This document shows positions 36,367 through 48,719 of a DNA stretch of 64,000 nucleotides, in pieces. The number at the start of each line of letters is the position of its first letter. Position 1 is the stretch's first letter. The notes below the pieces were generated by a model that saw only the letters and a program-made list of their open reading frames with translations, ran no database searches and was not told the origin of the DNA. The translations under genes were made by a program, and so were the position numbers. Origin of the DNA: Diphasiastrum complanatum (taxonomy: Eukaryota > Streptophyta > Lycopodiopsida > Lycopodiales > Lycopodiaceae); the NCBI GenBank assembly GCA_029204225.1, contig CM055099.1, positions 55,736,386 to 55,800,385 on the forward strand, given 5' to 3'.

Positions 36367-37076
36367 CTCTTGTCTGCTGTATTAATCATCTACATGCTCC
36401 GAATTCTTCCAAATTGCTTCAGCTAGAAATGATGTTGCAGTTACATAATCAGATTGCTCGCTACGAGGAACAGCTTCTGAATCTAACGCTGGTTTAGTCC
36501 ACCTTCTAGGACGCCCGCTCTCACTACCCAAAGCTGACTTTGGCGCCCAGAACGGTTGAGGCCGTGAAAGGAAACCTGCGACCCCACACGGTTTGCAAAG
36601 AAGAACTAAAGAAGAACCAAATTAACCTCCAGCTGCACGATCCAATACAGCAGCACCAGCAAGAGCAAGAGCAAGCACACGATCCAAATATACACCAGCA
36701 CCAGCTAATTGAACAACGTCAACACCAAGGAGAAGAATCACATATTTCTGCTCGTCAACAATCTTCCAATATGAGCAAGCGTAAGAAGAAAAACGAAGGT
36801 GAGATAGGGACAACAGAAAATTTAGTAATATTAAATAGATCAGTATCAATGGTCGATCGATCGATGGGAAAGATTTATCGATGTCTTTGTGTTTTGGTTC
36901 CTCTTTGCTTCTTCTTCAACTGCCCATCTTTCCTCTTTGCTCTCCTAACCCATTGATTAAGGATTCAATCAACAATAGTTATTAGTGCCTATGGTGGGCT
37001 CCAAAGATGGTGAGTAGAAGAAGACTTGGGGGGCATGAGCTGGTGACGTGTCTCTCTCTCCTCATAAAGTGAGTTT
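36367..37076 (-). promoter_or_regulatory. 5' flank of RLK copy B, conserved with copy A
   Basis: This segment aligns in inverted orientation with about 8372-8969. Shared blocks include GAAGCAATTTGGAAGAATT, AACCAGCG, CAAAGTCAGCTTTGG and CTCATAAAGTGAGTTT. TGACG is kept at 37044-37048; the paired TTGAC sites of copy A are not evident. Homology ends near 37076. Confidence 0.55.
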
Positions 37077-39489
37077 CACGCAAACCACCAGCTCAAGGTG
37101 AACATGAAAAGAATGTGACATTCTCAAAGTACATTGTTATTTTCTTATTTTGCAAAGGTGGATGCAAAGGTGGATGTTGTGGTAGCCACCACCATCCAAG
37201 GACATAAAAGGAGGGCAACCTATTGTCAACTATGACTATGATGGCAACCAACGTTGATTACGATGTCTATGACTACGATGACAATCAACTATGACTACGA
37301 CGACAATCAACTAAGTACCGAGTTTGCGTGGCAAAACGCCCATATGTGTAGTTGTTAACTTAATCCAATGGTGGTGGGGGCTTGGTGGATGATGCAAAAA
37401 TGATGTTTTCATCTAAGACTATGATAATGGCAATTGTAGGCCCACCCTAATAAGGATGGTTGAATCTTGGCAACAATGTTGCTTACACCCACCACCAAGG
37501 CAAAACTATGATCGTCTCTTGCAGCAGTGATTGTCACACGATTTTCATATGCTAGTCCAATAAGGAGGTTGATGGATGCTTGTCAGATATTGCTCTAACC
37601 CTCCACCCAATGTATGAGAGTGCAAGCGTACTCTTTTGCATTGTGTTACACATGAGCTTGAGGCATGCACTTGGCCTATGGCAACCAACTCAACCAACCC
37701 ATACCAACAGTACGCTTGTGCTCTCATATATTATATATGATCTTCATGAGCAACCACAATTAGTATGGTGGTAAGCCTGTCAAGATAAGTTGTAGATGCT
37801 CCTATTCATATTTGACTATTCTAGGTATTTTGATAGGTATGTCAAAGTTTGATGTGTATGAGCTACCAACAACATAGCAATGCTTGAGTATGTGCACATA
37901 AAAAACTTGTGCCTTCCGCAAAGTTTTTACAAAAATAGATGTGCACTTCTAAGGCAATTGTGCAAATTTGTATACTAGTCATTCCATAAATGGATCATGA
38001 TCAATAGATCATTGATGGATGACAATTTTTAGATGCCAATTGGTATGGAAAAATGTGTTGACATCATGCATATGCCCAATCATATCAAATTGAACGATAG
38101 TCTTTCTGGAGCATATATCCTTGACTACAACTACTGATCCATAATTTGAACTCTTTGGATTCTTAGTAGAAATATTTTTGAGCTAATTTCATAGGAGGAT
38201 CGACATTTGATATGTTGCAAAATAATTTTTCCAAAATTTTGGTTTTGAAACTCACAATTGGTCTATAAGTCTAGTGTAGTAGTCAAACATGGTTGCCTTT
38301 AAGGGCTATATACACCAAAAGGCTAACATTTAATGGTATTAATATTCTAGTCAAGATACTTGAGTAGATGTAATTTTGCACGAGTGCACTTGAAATTCAT
38401 CCAAGAATCTATAGTTTATTATGTTTCTACGATCTCATTTTCCAAGTTAATGTAACTATGCATATGCCATATTTCTCTATATCCCGTATATTTTTAAATG
38501 ATCATTATCATGTTGTAGCAACTAGTCAAGCTTAAGTAGATATATCCAAGCCTTCATATGACATTTTTAAATCTCTATGCCACTATTTGAAGGAATATGA
38601 AATTTTCATGTCATGAACTTGCCCTTGTAAAAAAACAATTATTCCCTAAAAAATAAGAAGCATACCAATCAAGTGGATAAGCTTGTTATGAATTGTCGTA
38701 GCATACCAACAGAGAAATGATAGATATTTGTAGTATAAACAAGTGTCCTTACCATTGGAGAGCAACAATAGGGCTAATATTGTCATTATTGGAGAAAAAC
38801 AAGGTGTTAAAAATTCACAATTCTAGCTTGAATAGTTTTGGTCATATGACTTGTAAATAGTTAGATGGTCATGATGTGGCTTGTCACACATGCCAAATAG
38901 CATAGGATTCCATTCATAAGGATGTTCTCAAGTTGACCTAAGTGATAGAACCTTTGGAATGAGTCCAAATCATGCTTAGGTACAAGAGAGAAAAAGTAGG
39001 AGCTATTTTTGGTAATTCTTACATTGTTGAGGGATCTCCAAGATTCCAACCCTAACTTGGTAGGGATGAGAGATCCACCAAAATTAGCATCAGGGATAGG
39101 TCTAGGGCTACTCATACCTGCCCAAAACCGTGATGGATCATGTATATATACGTGATGATCTCTCACCAAAATAAATCAAGCAATTTCATAATTTTTCTCT
39201 CATATTGGTACAATTGCTCTCTATGTTCTTAATTCTTTGAGTTCTTGTGATTTATAATCATTATAGGATTGAATGTGGGTCTGGTGTATAGTGCTCAGAC
39301 TGTGGGAGGTCGTACTTTCACACGTGTGAAGGCTTCTTCAAGGATTTGGGCCATTTAGTGAGGTTCAAGCATAGATTCTTGATGGATTTTGATGGTTCAA
39401 CTTGTGCTAATCTTATGAGATCATAATCTATTGTTTCCCTCATCATTTCAAGTGTTTTAGGATCCTTATTTGCTATAATGTTTACATGG
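37077..39489. other. no gene; ends in a copia-type LTR
   Basis: A small repeat of TATGACTACGAYGACAATCA occurs about three times at 37230-37315. The rest lacks coding signal until an LTR-like end at 39489, where TTTACA is followed by the primer-site match TGGTATTAGAGCC. A TATA-like TGTATATATACG lies at about 39138, suitable for an LTR promoter. The LTR start is unknown. Confidence 0.4.
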
Positions 39490-39502
39490 TATTAGAGCCT
39501 AA
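39490..39502 (+). other. copia primer-binding site (initiator tRNA type)
   Basis: ATGGTATTAGAGCC differs from the plant copia consensus TGGTATCAGAGC by one C-to-T change and directly follows an LTR-like CA. About 0.7 kb of leader-like DNA without gag follows before an LTR fragment of another family. Confidence 0.6.
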
Positions 39503-40225
39503 AGGCTGAAATGAGCTAAATCCTTGGTTTTCATTCAATTTGGTCACAATTTTTGATCTAAATCTTGTGTAGATTGGATCTTAGCATCTAGCATTGATTC
39601 TAGAACTCAAAGTGAGTCAAATCCATTGGAGATTGGTGTTGTGTGACTTCATTTGTAGGTGTTTAGGTGTCTAAAACCGGAGGCAAAGTTGAATTGAATC
39701 CACATTACCAAGATAGCAAGATTTGCTTGCTCCAAGCATTGATTTCTAAGCGAGTTTTGGAGGTGATTTTATAGGAGGAGGCTTTCTAGCATTCAAGGAG
39801 AAGGAAGATCAGAGATTTGGGGACTCTTCAAGGCTGTTCTAAGGTGTAGAGGACACCTCCTAAAGTGATTTAGGTTCAGTCCAACCATTGCTTGACGTAT
39901 GCATCAAATTAGATCAATTTTTCATCAATTTTGATCAATTTTTTGCTTGTGATTGGATAGTAGATTGTGTTGCATCCTCATTAAGTTACATTTAAATCTT
40001 TTGCAAGTGATTTTGGAAGTATATCAGGTTGCTGAAATTCACTCTTGATCAGATCATTTGGAAGCTTTTATGCTCTTTATAGAAAGAAGAGAAATTCTAC
40101 TAGTATTATCTACTTCAATCATGCAAGTGCATTGTTTCTAGTATTCTATGATTTGTTTTTGTTAAAGATCATTCTTAGATCTTTATAGGAAGTCTATTAC
40201 TGATTTTTCCAGGTCCCTAAGAAGT

Positions 40226-40545
40226 GGGATCGTCAGAAATGGTGAACTCTTGCAACTTTGTCGCAGCACGAACAAGTCACGAAGGTTGAACAGGAACAAT
40301 TCGCGACAGTCAACGTGTCTTTGACTCGGAGCACGAATGATTTGCGAATCAATTACGAATCGTAAACACACCTCCAGGACCGCAAACCGCAAAATGGACG
40401 CAAAACAAAAACTATGAAAAGAAACAAAAAGAACGAAAACACACGAAGAGAAATCTTTCGCGCTTCCAGCTGGCAGCTCAACGGGCTTCACGCCCAGCTG
40501 AAACGAATAGCAACAATGGAGACTAACTAACTAGTTGATTAGCGT
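40226..40545 (+). mobile_element. LTR fragment of the same copia family as the element at 48133-52079
   Basis: This stretch matches the outer part of the 51222-52079 LTR in reverse orientation. Examples are AATGGTGAACTC, GCAACTTTGTCGC, CCGCAAACCGCAAA and CAGCTCAACGGGCTT. The first two bases are CG instead of TG. Similarity fades near 40545, before a GA microsatellite. Confidence 0.8.
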
Positions 40546-40653
40546 TAACTAGAGCTGAGCTAAATCAGCTCCAGATTGTGGTTGTTAAATGGTTATTTAG
40601 AAATGGTTTGAATTACGCAATTTTTATGGTTGGTTAGAAATGGCTTGCTCTGC

Positions 40654-40879
<226 letters not shown>

Positions 40880-41106
40880 CTTTATTAATGTCTTTCCATG
40901 CCAAAAGGCATATAAGACTAGTAAATGTACATGTCAAGTATGTGGTAACTGTAGAAGTGTATGAAACGTCTCCAAAACTATAACAAAATAACAAATCTAA
41001 CTGCTATGAACTGAAATGGAAACTGAAAAGATGCGATAATATATGAAGCATGTGGGAGCATATATATTGCTATGTCATGAATATGGTATGACACTATCAT
41101 CCAAAT

Positions 41107-41252
41107 GGCATTCGTAGAGCGACACACCTCGAAAAAGATACAGATTCTTAGATCTGACAATGGAGGTGAATACAAAAGCACAGAATTCTCAAGATTCTAT
41201 GAAGAACAGGGGATCGAACACCAATTCACTCATGCATACACACCAGAATACA
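41107..41252 (+). pseudogene. copia integrase fragment, same family as 48133-52079
   Basis: The plus strand encodes AFVERHTSKKIQILRSDNGG, then EYKSTEFSRFYEEQG. This is nearly the same as the integrase of the minus-strand element at 49.4-49.5 kb. Only 48 codons around the second catalytic Asp region remain. The next LTR (41260) cuts it off. Confidence 0.88.
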
Positions 41253-41259
41253 ACAGTTA

Positions 41260-41587
41260 TGTACTCAGTACATAGCTCCTAACTAGTGTACCCTTAGGTA
41301 CTAGGCCATTACCATTAAGGGCATGTCCTTATGGGACCCAGATAGATAAGGTTCAGTATCCTTATCCACTAGAAGCTTCTTTTGGGCTTCTTTGTGGGTA
41401 TAAGTAGGCCCTCATTGTATTCATTTGACAGCTGATGATATTGATCTCTCTCTTTAGTCTCCTTAATCTCTCTCTTTCCTACTTTCTAGGGTTAAGTCTT
41501 GCTTATGTGTTGCTTTCATAACTTAAGTCTTGCTTATGTGATGCTTTCATAGCTTAGCTCTAGATCAATTGTGGCTCTATTCGTAAC
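41260..41587 (+). mobile_element. 5' LTR of a copia element
   Basis: It starts TGTACTCAGTACA at 41260 and ends just before the primer site TTGGTATCAGAGC (41588-41600), giving 328 bases. It contains two 31-base tandem units beginning TTAAGTCTTGCTTATGTG (about 41493-41554). The terminal CA is not intact. Confidence 0.7.
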
Positions 41588-41886
41588 TTGGTATCAGAGC
41601 ACTTTTCTGATTGCTAAATTTCAGATCTGATTTTCTGATTGGGGTGCCCATTTTCCTTGCTGAATCTCTCTCTTTGCTGAGGGCTTTCGTCTCTTTGCTT
41701 CAGCAACATTCAGCACAGTTTGGAGGACCAGCTCCCATCAAAGCATTTTCCTTGGCGGAGCTTTAGTAGATAGTTAGCGGAAGTACTTCCGCTAAATTTG
41801 GCTACTGAAATTTTTTTGTTTTGTTTTTTTGGGTAGATTATTTCTGGCGCCCAAGTTCCAACCCTCTATCACCCATTTCCAGCTTG

Positions 41887-42145
41887 TTTGCAGGCTCTCC
41901 AGTGCCCAATCCCCTCATCTCTTTCGTCCGTTCTTCCTTCCATTTTCAGCTCTCTTTTCACTTTTGTTTGCAGGCTGTCCAGCCGCTTCATACTTGTCAC
42001 TTTCATTCATTATTGTCTCCGTTTGCAGCCATTTTTCACACCTTGTTTGCAGGTTGTCCATCGCCCATCCTCAACCAAATTTCACGAAATTCTGACTCCG
42101 TTTGATACTCTAATTTGTCACTTGCCTCCTGGCTGTCCAGCGTAT
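41887..42145 (+). repeat. 79-80-bp tandem repeats in the copia leader
   Basis: TTTGCAGGCTGTCCAG-like blocks start at 41887, 41967, 42046 and (diverged) 42125, a period of 80, 79 and 79. They lie between the primer site and gag of the copia element. Confidence 0.75.
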
Positions 42146-42281
42146 TTTTACAGCCTTCATTTTTTTATTTGCTAATTACTGTCCTTTCTTAGTTGTGATA
42201 ATAGTGGTTGTAATAGACTAATTTGGGGTGACAACAAGAGTCCGCTCTCTCAAGTTTTTGTCTATTCCTTCTACTATCATT

Positions 42282-44334
42282 ATGGCACATTCACCTACCC
42301 CAAGTGAGACTACTCAAGAAACCTTATCCGATCAGTTTCGTCGCATGGATGAGACTCTTTCTGGCCTCGTTCTTCGCTTTGATACCATTATGACGGGCTT
42401 TGCTACTATGCAGTCACAGATTGATTCTTTACAACCTCATGGTCCTGGTAAAGCTCCTATTTTTCCTTCATTTGGGCCTCCATTTGGATTTCCATCCTCT
42501 TCTCCTTCGCTTGGTAGTGGGGTTCATTATGCACCAAACCCACCCCCTGGCTTCCCACGTCAGTCATGGAGAATCAAATCTATAGAAGCTATCAAAAGAA
42601 AGGAGAGAGTGCACATACTTTTGTCTTAAGAGTGAAGGAATTGAACAAAGAGCTAGCCTTCATAGGTGATCCTATCAAGGATGAAGAGCTTGTTCAACTC
42701 ATATTGCATGGACTAAGCTTTGAATTTGACAATTTGGTTCAGGGATATGCAATTATGGGTAAGCTACCCATATTTGAAGAGCTCCAAGGCACACTCATGG
42801 CCGAGGAGTCAAGAAGGAGCCAAATGCAAGAGAGGATGGATAGACTTTCCATCCAAGGTGGAGATGACCAAGCTCTCTTCACCAAAGGCAAAGGAAAGTC
42901 CAAAGGCAAAGTATCAACATTCAAGAAGGCTTCAACAAAGCTTGAGGATCAAGAAGGCCACTCAAAGGCATCTCCATCAACCACCAAAGTCAAGAAGGAC
43001 AAATCCAAGGTGAAGTGCTACTATTGTAGCTAGATGGGGCGTTATGCCTTGGAATGCTTCAAGAGGAAGCAAGATCAAAGCCAAGCCAACATGAGCAAAG
43101 AGGAGGAGAAGGAGAGTTCACATGAGGACTCTCTCATGATATCCATATTTTCTTCAACAAGCTTCAAAGGAGAAGATCCTTGGTGGATTGACTCGGGTGC
43201 TAGTTCACACATGACTAGCAAAAGGGAGTTTTTTATCTTATGATGGACCTATAAAGTCTATCTATACAGCAAATGATGAAGCTTGTAAGATTGAAGGAGT
43301 TGGTAGCATTCCCCTTTGCTTAGGATTCCAAAAAGGTCAACATAGAAGGTGTTTTGTACATTCCTACAATAACAAAGAATCTACTAAGTGTTGGCCAAAT
43401 GGTAGACAATGGTTTCAATGTTGACTTTGCTTCAAATGAATGTTTCATCAAGAAGAAGGGTAAGGTAGTGGCTAAGGGCACTAGACTTGGCAAACTTTAT
43501 AGGTTGGATGCATTTGTGGATACTAATGTTGTCATGTTGGCTGAGAAGAGCAAGATATCTACCTTCACTTTATGGCACACAAGACTTGGACATGTCAACT
43601 TGGGTTCCAAGGAGGCTATGATCAAGGAGGTGTATGCTTTAGGCCTACCAAGGTCTATTGGGAAGGAAGACAAGGTTTGTGAAGCTTGTGCTTTATCCAA
43701 GGCACATAAGAAGGTGTTTCCTAACTCCATCACAAAGTCATCTCATTCTCTTGAACTCATACACTTGGATGTGCATATTGCTAGCACCAAATCTAATGGA
43801 GGTTCATCCATGTTTTTAACCTTCATTGATGACTACTCAAGATATTGTTGGGTGTTCTTACTTTCCTTAAAATCCTAATTATTTGATACTTTTGTAAAGT
43901 TCAAGTTGTTTGTGGAAAAACATCATAATCATAGCATCAAGATTCTTAGAAGTGACAATGGTGGAGAATTCATCTCCAATGAGTTCAAGGCCTTTTGTGA
44001 GGAGGAAGGGATCAAGAAAGAGACTTCTTGTCCTCGCACTCCTTGACAAAATGGAGTTGCTGAAAGAAGGAATAGAACATTATGTGAATGTTCTAAGGCC
44101 TTAAGTTTGGATGCTTGTTTGCCCAAATCCTTTTGGGGTGAATCTCTTGTATGTGCAAACTACTTGATGAATAGGGTGTCTTGCAAAGCAATTGAAGGCA
44201 AAACTCCTTATGAGATGTTGTATGGAAAGAAACCCAATCTTAATCACTTGAAAGTTTTTGGGGGTATATGTTATGTGCATGTGCCATTGGAAACAAGTGT
44301 GAAAAATGCAAAAATAAGCCTTGGTAGCTGCTAA
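42282..44334 (+). pseudogene. Ty1/copia gag-protease-integrase, truncated
   Basis: Gag starts at the ATG 42282. UBN2-like Gag follows in a second frame (YQKKGESAHTFVLRVKELNK). The zinc knuckle CYYCS is interrupted by TAG at 43031, with its His changed to Arg (MGRYALEC). Protease is seen as WIDSGASSHMT (about 43182). Integrase has the HHCC region WHTRLGHVN...CEACALSKAH, then FLTFIDDYSRYCW, SDNGGE near 43955 and later core to 44334. Frameshifts occur near 42580, 43240 and 43880. RT and RNase H are missing because the next element begins at 44330. Confidence 0.88.
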
Positions 44335-44410
44335 GTATTGCGTTTCCGTTCCTACACGCCGCTCTAATCCTCGAGCTTCCACTGTTGCTCACGCCCACCT
44401 ATCGTTTTAT
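44330..44410 (+). mobile_element. remnant of a copia 5' LTR end
   Basis: About 80 bases before the primer site TGGTATCAGAACAG (44416-44429) look like the end of an LTR (finishing TTTTATGACA). The rest of the LTR is missing, cut at the junction with the truncated element to the left. Confidence 0.45.
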
Positions 44411-47400
44411 GACATGGTATCAGAACAGACATTTCAGTAATCTGCATTTCTACTACGAATTATCAGTCTTGTTTCTATCAAGACGTCCTTCTAGCAAACG
44501 CGCAACCAACAATATTTTGATAGTCATTGTTTCTACCAATGAACTCATTCAGCCAGAATGGATCCATCATCTAGTTCATCTCTTGTTGACAAACTCGATG
44601 GAGATAACTACCATCTCTGAAAGTTCAAGATGAAGGTTATATTCTAGCCAACGAACTGTGGGACATTGTTGATGGCACAGAGCTCAAACCAGAAGGTGAT
44701 GCAGCCGTCATCACCAAGTGGAGACTGAGAGATGCAAAGCATTTGCCATGATCACCCTCAACATGAAGGATACTCAGATTAGCCACATACGTGTTGTTCA
44801 GACCAGTAAGGTTGCATGGGACATCCTAGGAACTCTCTATGACATTAGAGACAGTACTTCCAAGATTCATCTGAGGAAGAAATTCTTCACCCTCAGAATG
44901 TCTGATGTAGATAGTATTTCGAGCCACCTCAGCACCTTCAAAAATCTTATGGAGAAGATGATTGCAACTGGCTCAGTCATAGAAGATTTTGATGCACTCA
45001 TGACTCTATTATCGATTCTACTTGAAGCCTACAAAAATTGGGTACTGGCAATTTCTACCCAGGAGCACCTCATTCTATCAAGACTAATATCATTGCTTCT
45101 ACAAGAGGAGATTAGAAGATCAACATCATCCTCAGGCTCAGGATCGGATCCTCAAGCTCTGTATTCAAAAAATCAGAAGTTTAGATCCAAGAGATCTACA
45201 AAGTTAGGCTCTATTGACAAGAAGAGCAACATGCAGTTTGGACCAAATTCCAGTTCAGGATCAAATTCAAGCTCTTCATCATTCTAACCAGTGCAGAAAC
45301 TTTGTTGCAGATACTGTAAGAGGACTGGCCACGAAATCAAGGACTACCAAATTTTAAAATACAACAACAAAAAGAAGAAGCAGTTCCAACAACAAGCACA
45401 TCGTACTACAGCCAGTCACTCAAATCAGCAACAAGAAGAAGAAGATGATGAAGCAACTTTCATGACCAAAGTCGAAGAACAATAGAATATCGATTCCTGG
45501 TATCTATATTCCGGAGTAGCTCAACACATGACTCACCATTGCGACTGGTTCAAAGACTTTAAGTCATTCACCCACTCTCGAGTTGTGCAACTTGGAGACA
45601 ACTCCTTGCATTAAATCGAAGGTGAAGAAACAGTCAGAGTTGAATTCAAAAGAGGTGAAGTCAAATTGTTGTCCAACATTCTCCATGTTCCAAATCTGAC
45701 CAAGAATCTACTCTCAGTTAGCAAAATCACCGATTCATGTTGGAAGGTCAAATTCGATACAAAAGGCTACACAATTCTTGACAAATGTCGGAAGGTTCTA
45801 GCCTACAAAAGAAGAAGCGGCTATCTTTACAAACTCAACAGTTGTTATTTTTCTAACAGTCAAGCTCTTCACACAACCACTTCTGAATCAATGGATATAC
45901 TGTGACATTTTAGACTTGGCCATCTTAACTTCAACATAGTTCAACAAATGTCAGCTCAGAGTCTAGTACAAGACCTGCCTTCAGTCAGCAAGCCAGCTTC
46001 TCCATGCAGAAGTTGTATTATCACCAAGCATGCTAGAAGTCTTCAGTTTAGACTCAGTTCACACATCCAAGGACTTAATTGACCTTATACACAGCGACAT
46101 TTGTGGCCCGATGCAGATTGCTTCCATAGGGAGAGCTCTCTATTTCCTAACCTTCATCGATGACTTCTCTCGAAGGACTGCAACCTACTATCTGAAGAAC
46201 AAATCTAAAGCATTCAAGTTTTTCATGCAGTTCAAGGCATCTGCGGAGAACCAGACCCAGAGGAAGATCAAGGCGCTATGCACAGATGGAGGGGGAGACT
46301 CAAAATTCAAGGAGTTCTATAAGATCAACAAGATACTTCAACAATATACAACCAACTACTCACCTCAGTCCAATGGTGTAGTTGAGTGGAAGAATTGGAC
46401 AATCATCGAAAGTGCCAAGAGCATGATGGCCCATGCCTCTCTTCCAAAGAAATTTTGGACAGAAGCTGTTATTACAGCTGCCTATTTGTAGAATCGATCC
46501 ATCACCAAAGCCTTGAACGACAAGACACCTTATGAGGTGTTTCCACAGCTTATGAGGTGTGGACAAGATCAAAACCATCACTCAAACATATTCGCTTTCG
46601 TTCAGATCTCTGAGGATCTAAGAAGAAAGCTAGATGACAAGAGCAGAAAAATGATCTTCATCGGCTATCTCCCAGACCACAAGTATACAAGCTCTACAAT
46701 CTGGATACCAAGAAGGCATTCACTAATAGAGATGTCATTTTTGTAGAAGACCAGTTCATCGACCACAAAGGAAAAGCTGCTGATAATTTCGACTCATGTA
46801 TCGAGCAACTAGTCAATTTCGATCTAGAGAGTCAACTGCAGAATCTCGATGCTAACTTAGACGATGAGTCAGAACCTCAACAAGTCAACCCACATCAGAG
46901 GCTGAAGTTGAATCCAGAAGGTCGAACAGGTCCAAATAGCCTCCATCTAGATTTATGGATGATCCAGCCTGCTACTTCGTGCATGAACCAAACACAGCTG
47001 CTGACGGGATGTCTACTCCTGATGTTGACCAGTGGAAAGCAGCGATGGACACCGAATTTGATTCTCTTATGGAGAATCAAACATGGACACTCACTGAGCT
47101 GCCAAACGATCGAAAACCGATTCCATGTAAATGGATATTCAAGGCAAAGTACGACGCTGAAGGAAGGCTAAATTGTTATAAGGCCATACTAGTCGTCCAA
47201 GGCTTTTCTCAAATTCCAAACCTGGATTATTCAAAAACCTTCAGCCCAGTCCTTAAACATGCATCGATCTGCCTACTCCTCTCCTTTACAGCTGCGACAG
47301 ACCTTGAAGTCCACCAGATGGATGTCCATACCGCTTTCCTCAATGGAACCATCGAAGAGGAGATCTACATGACACAGCCATAGGGATACGAACTCAACGA

Positions 47401-48127
47401 CAAGCAACAGCACCTTGTATGCAAAATCCACAAGTTGCTCTATGGGCTGAAACAGTCACCCAGAGCCTAGTTCCAGAAGATCAACGCATTTCTTATAGAG
47501 AATGGTTTCATGCCAAACTCAGCAGACTCCAATGTCTATTTCAAGTCTGTATCAGATTACTTCATCATCATCACTCTCTACGTAGATGATACACTCTTAT
47601 TCAGTCATAATCTAAATTTGATGAAGGATACAAAATGCATGCTGGCCCAGGAATACAAGATGACTAACATGGGTCTAGCCCACTACTGTCTTGGAATCCA
47701 AATTTAACGAGATCGATCCAGCAGACCGATCTTTATCAATTAGCAACAATATCTCAACAACGTGCTAGAAAAGTATGGAATGGCCAACTGCAAGCCCAAT
47801 CTCTTTCCACTCGACACTAGAATAGAGCTATCAAAGGAACAGTCTCCTCAAACTAAGGTAGAAAAGGAGGAGATAAAGCGCTATCCATTTCAATCTATCA
47901 TCGGCTCACTGATATACGCAATGATCTGCACGCGACCAGACCTTGCATATTCGGTCAGTACACTTAGCCAGTTCCTGTCAAATTTAGGCATAACTCATTA
48001 GAATGCGCTAACAAAGATGAAGTACATCCAAGCAACAACAACTCTCAGCATCTGCTACGGAGACAGCCAAACTACCAACATCCTTGAAGCCTACATAGAT
48101 GCAGATTGGGCAGGAGATGTCGACACC

Positions 48128-48132
48128 AGAAA
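48128..48132. repeat. target-site duplication, left copy (AGAAA)
   Basis: AGAAA immediately precedes the TG start of the nested element and matches 52080-52084. Confidence 0.9.
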
Positions 48133-48717
48133 TGTCGCGGAAGCAAAAATTGTTCAATGTTGCGATAACGAGACTGTTTCTTTTTGTTTTCATTTTTGTA
48201 TTCGTGAACGATTTTGTGTCTTTGAATTTTCTTTTGCGTGGAAGCTTCAAAGGATCCTAGACACGCGACTACACATCACAGAACACATTCTATTCTAGCA
48301 ATCAAGACGGACAACACAAGACAAGGAGATGCACAAAAATAGAGCAAGATCGTCAGTGTCTCACTCGTTGGCAGAATGACATTCTACTCTTTCGCTGTGT
48401 TCTGATCGTTGGCAGACTTTCATGCACAACTCTATTGTTTCTAGTGTTTTTCCTTTCTTCTCTACTCGCTATCTCTCTCTCTCTCTCTCTGTCTCTACCA
48501 AAAAAATCCTGTCTATTCAGATCTCTTGTTTATGATCCAGAAAGGATAGTTTATGCCTCCACAGTGTAAAGTTTACAAGATGGCTAAACACAAAAATCAC
48601 AAGACTAGTTAATGCTAATCAACTAATTAGTTACTCTCTGTCGTTGCCACTTGTTTCAGCTGGGCATGAAGTCTACGACTCCGAGCCCGTTGAGCTGCCA
48701 ACTGGCAGTGCAAAATA
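48133..48717 (-). repeat. truncated 3' LTR of the nested copia
   Basis: Aligns with 51222 to about 51843 of the other LTR. Shared blocks include GAATTTTCTTTTGCG, CACGCGACTACACATCACAG and GAGCCCGTTGAGCTGC. The right LTR carries about 37 extra bases near 51437. Identity is high but not complete. Confidence 0.9.
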
Positions 48718-48719
48718 TT

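Noticed and set aside
38861-39169. 102-codon minus-strand frame
   Set aside because: No domain signal; it overlaps the probable LTR upstream of the primer site at 39490.
40183-40491. 102-codon minus-strand frame with hydrophobic N-terminus
   Set aside because: It is the complement of a copia LTR also present at 51.8-52.08 kb, where the frame is not kept.
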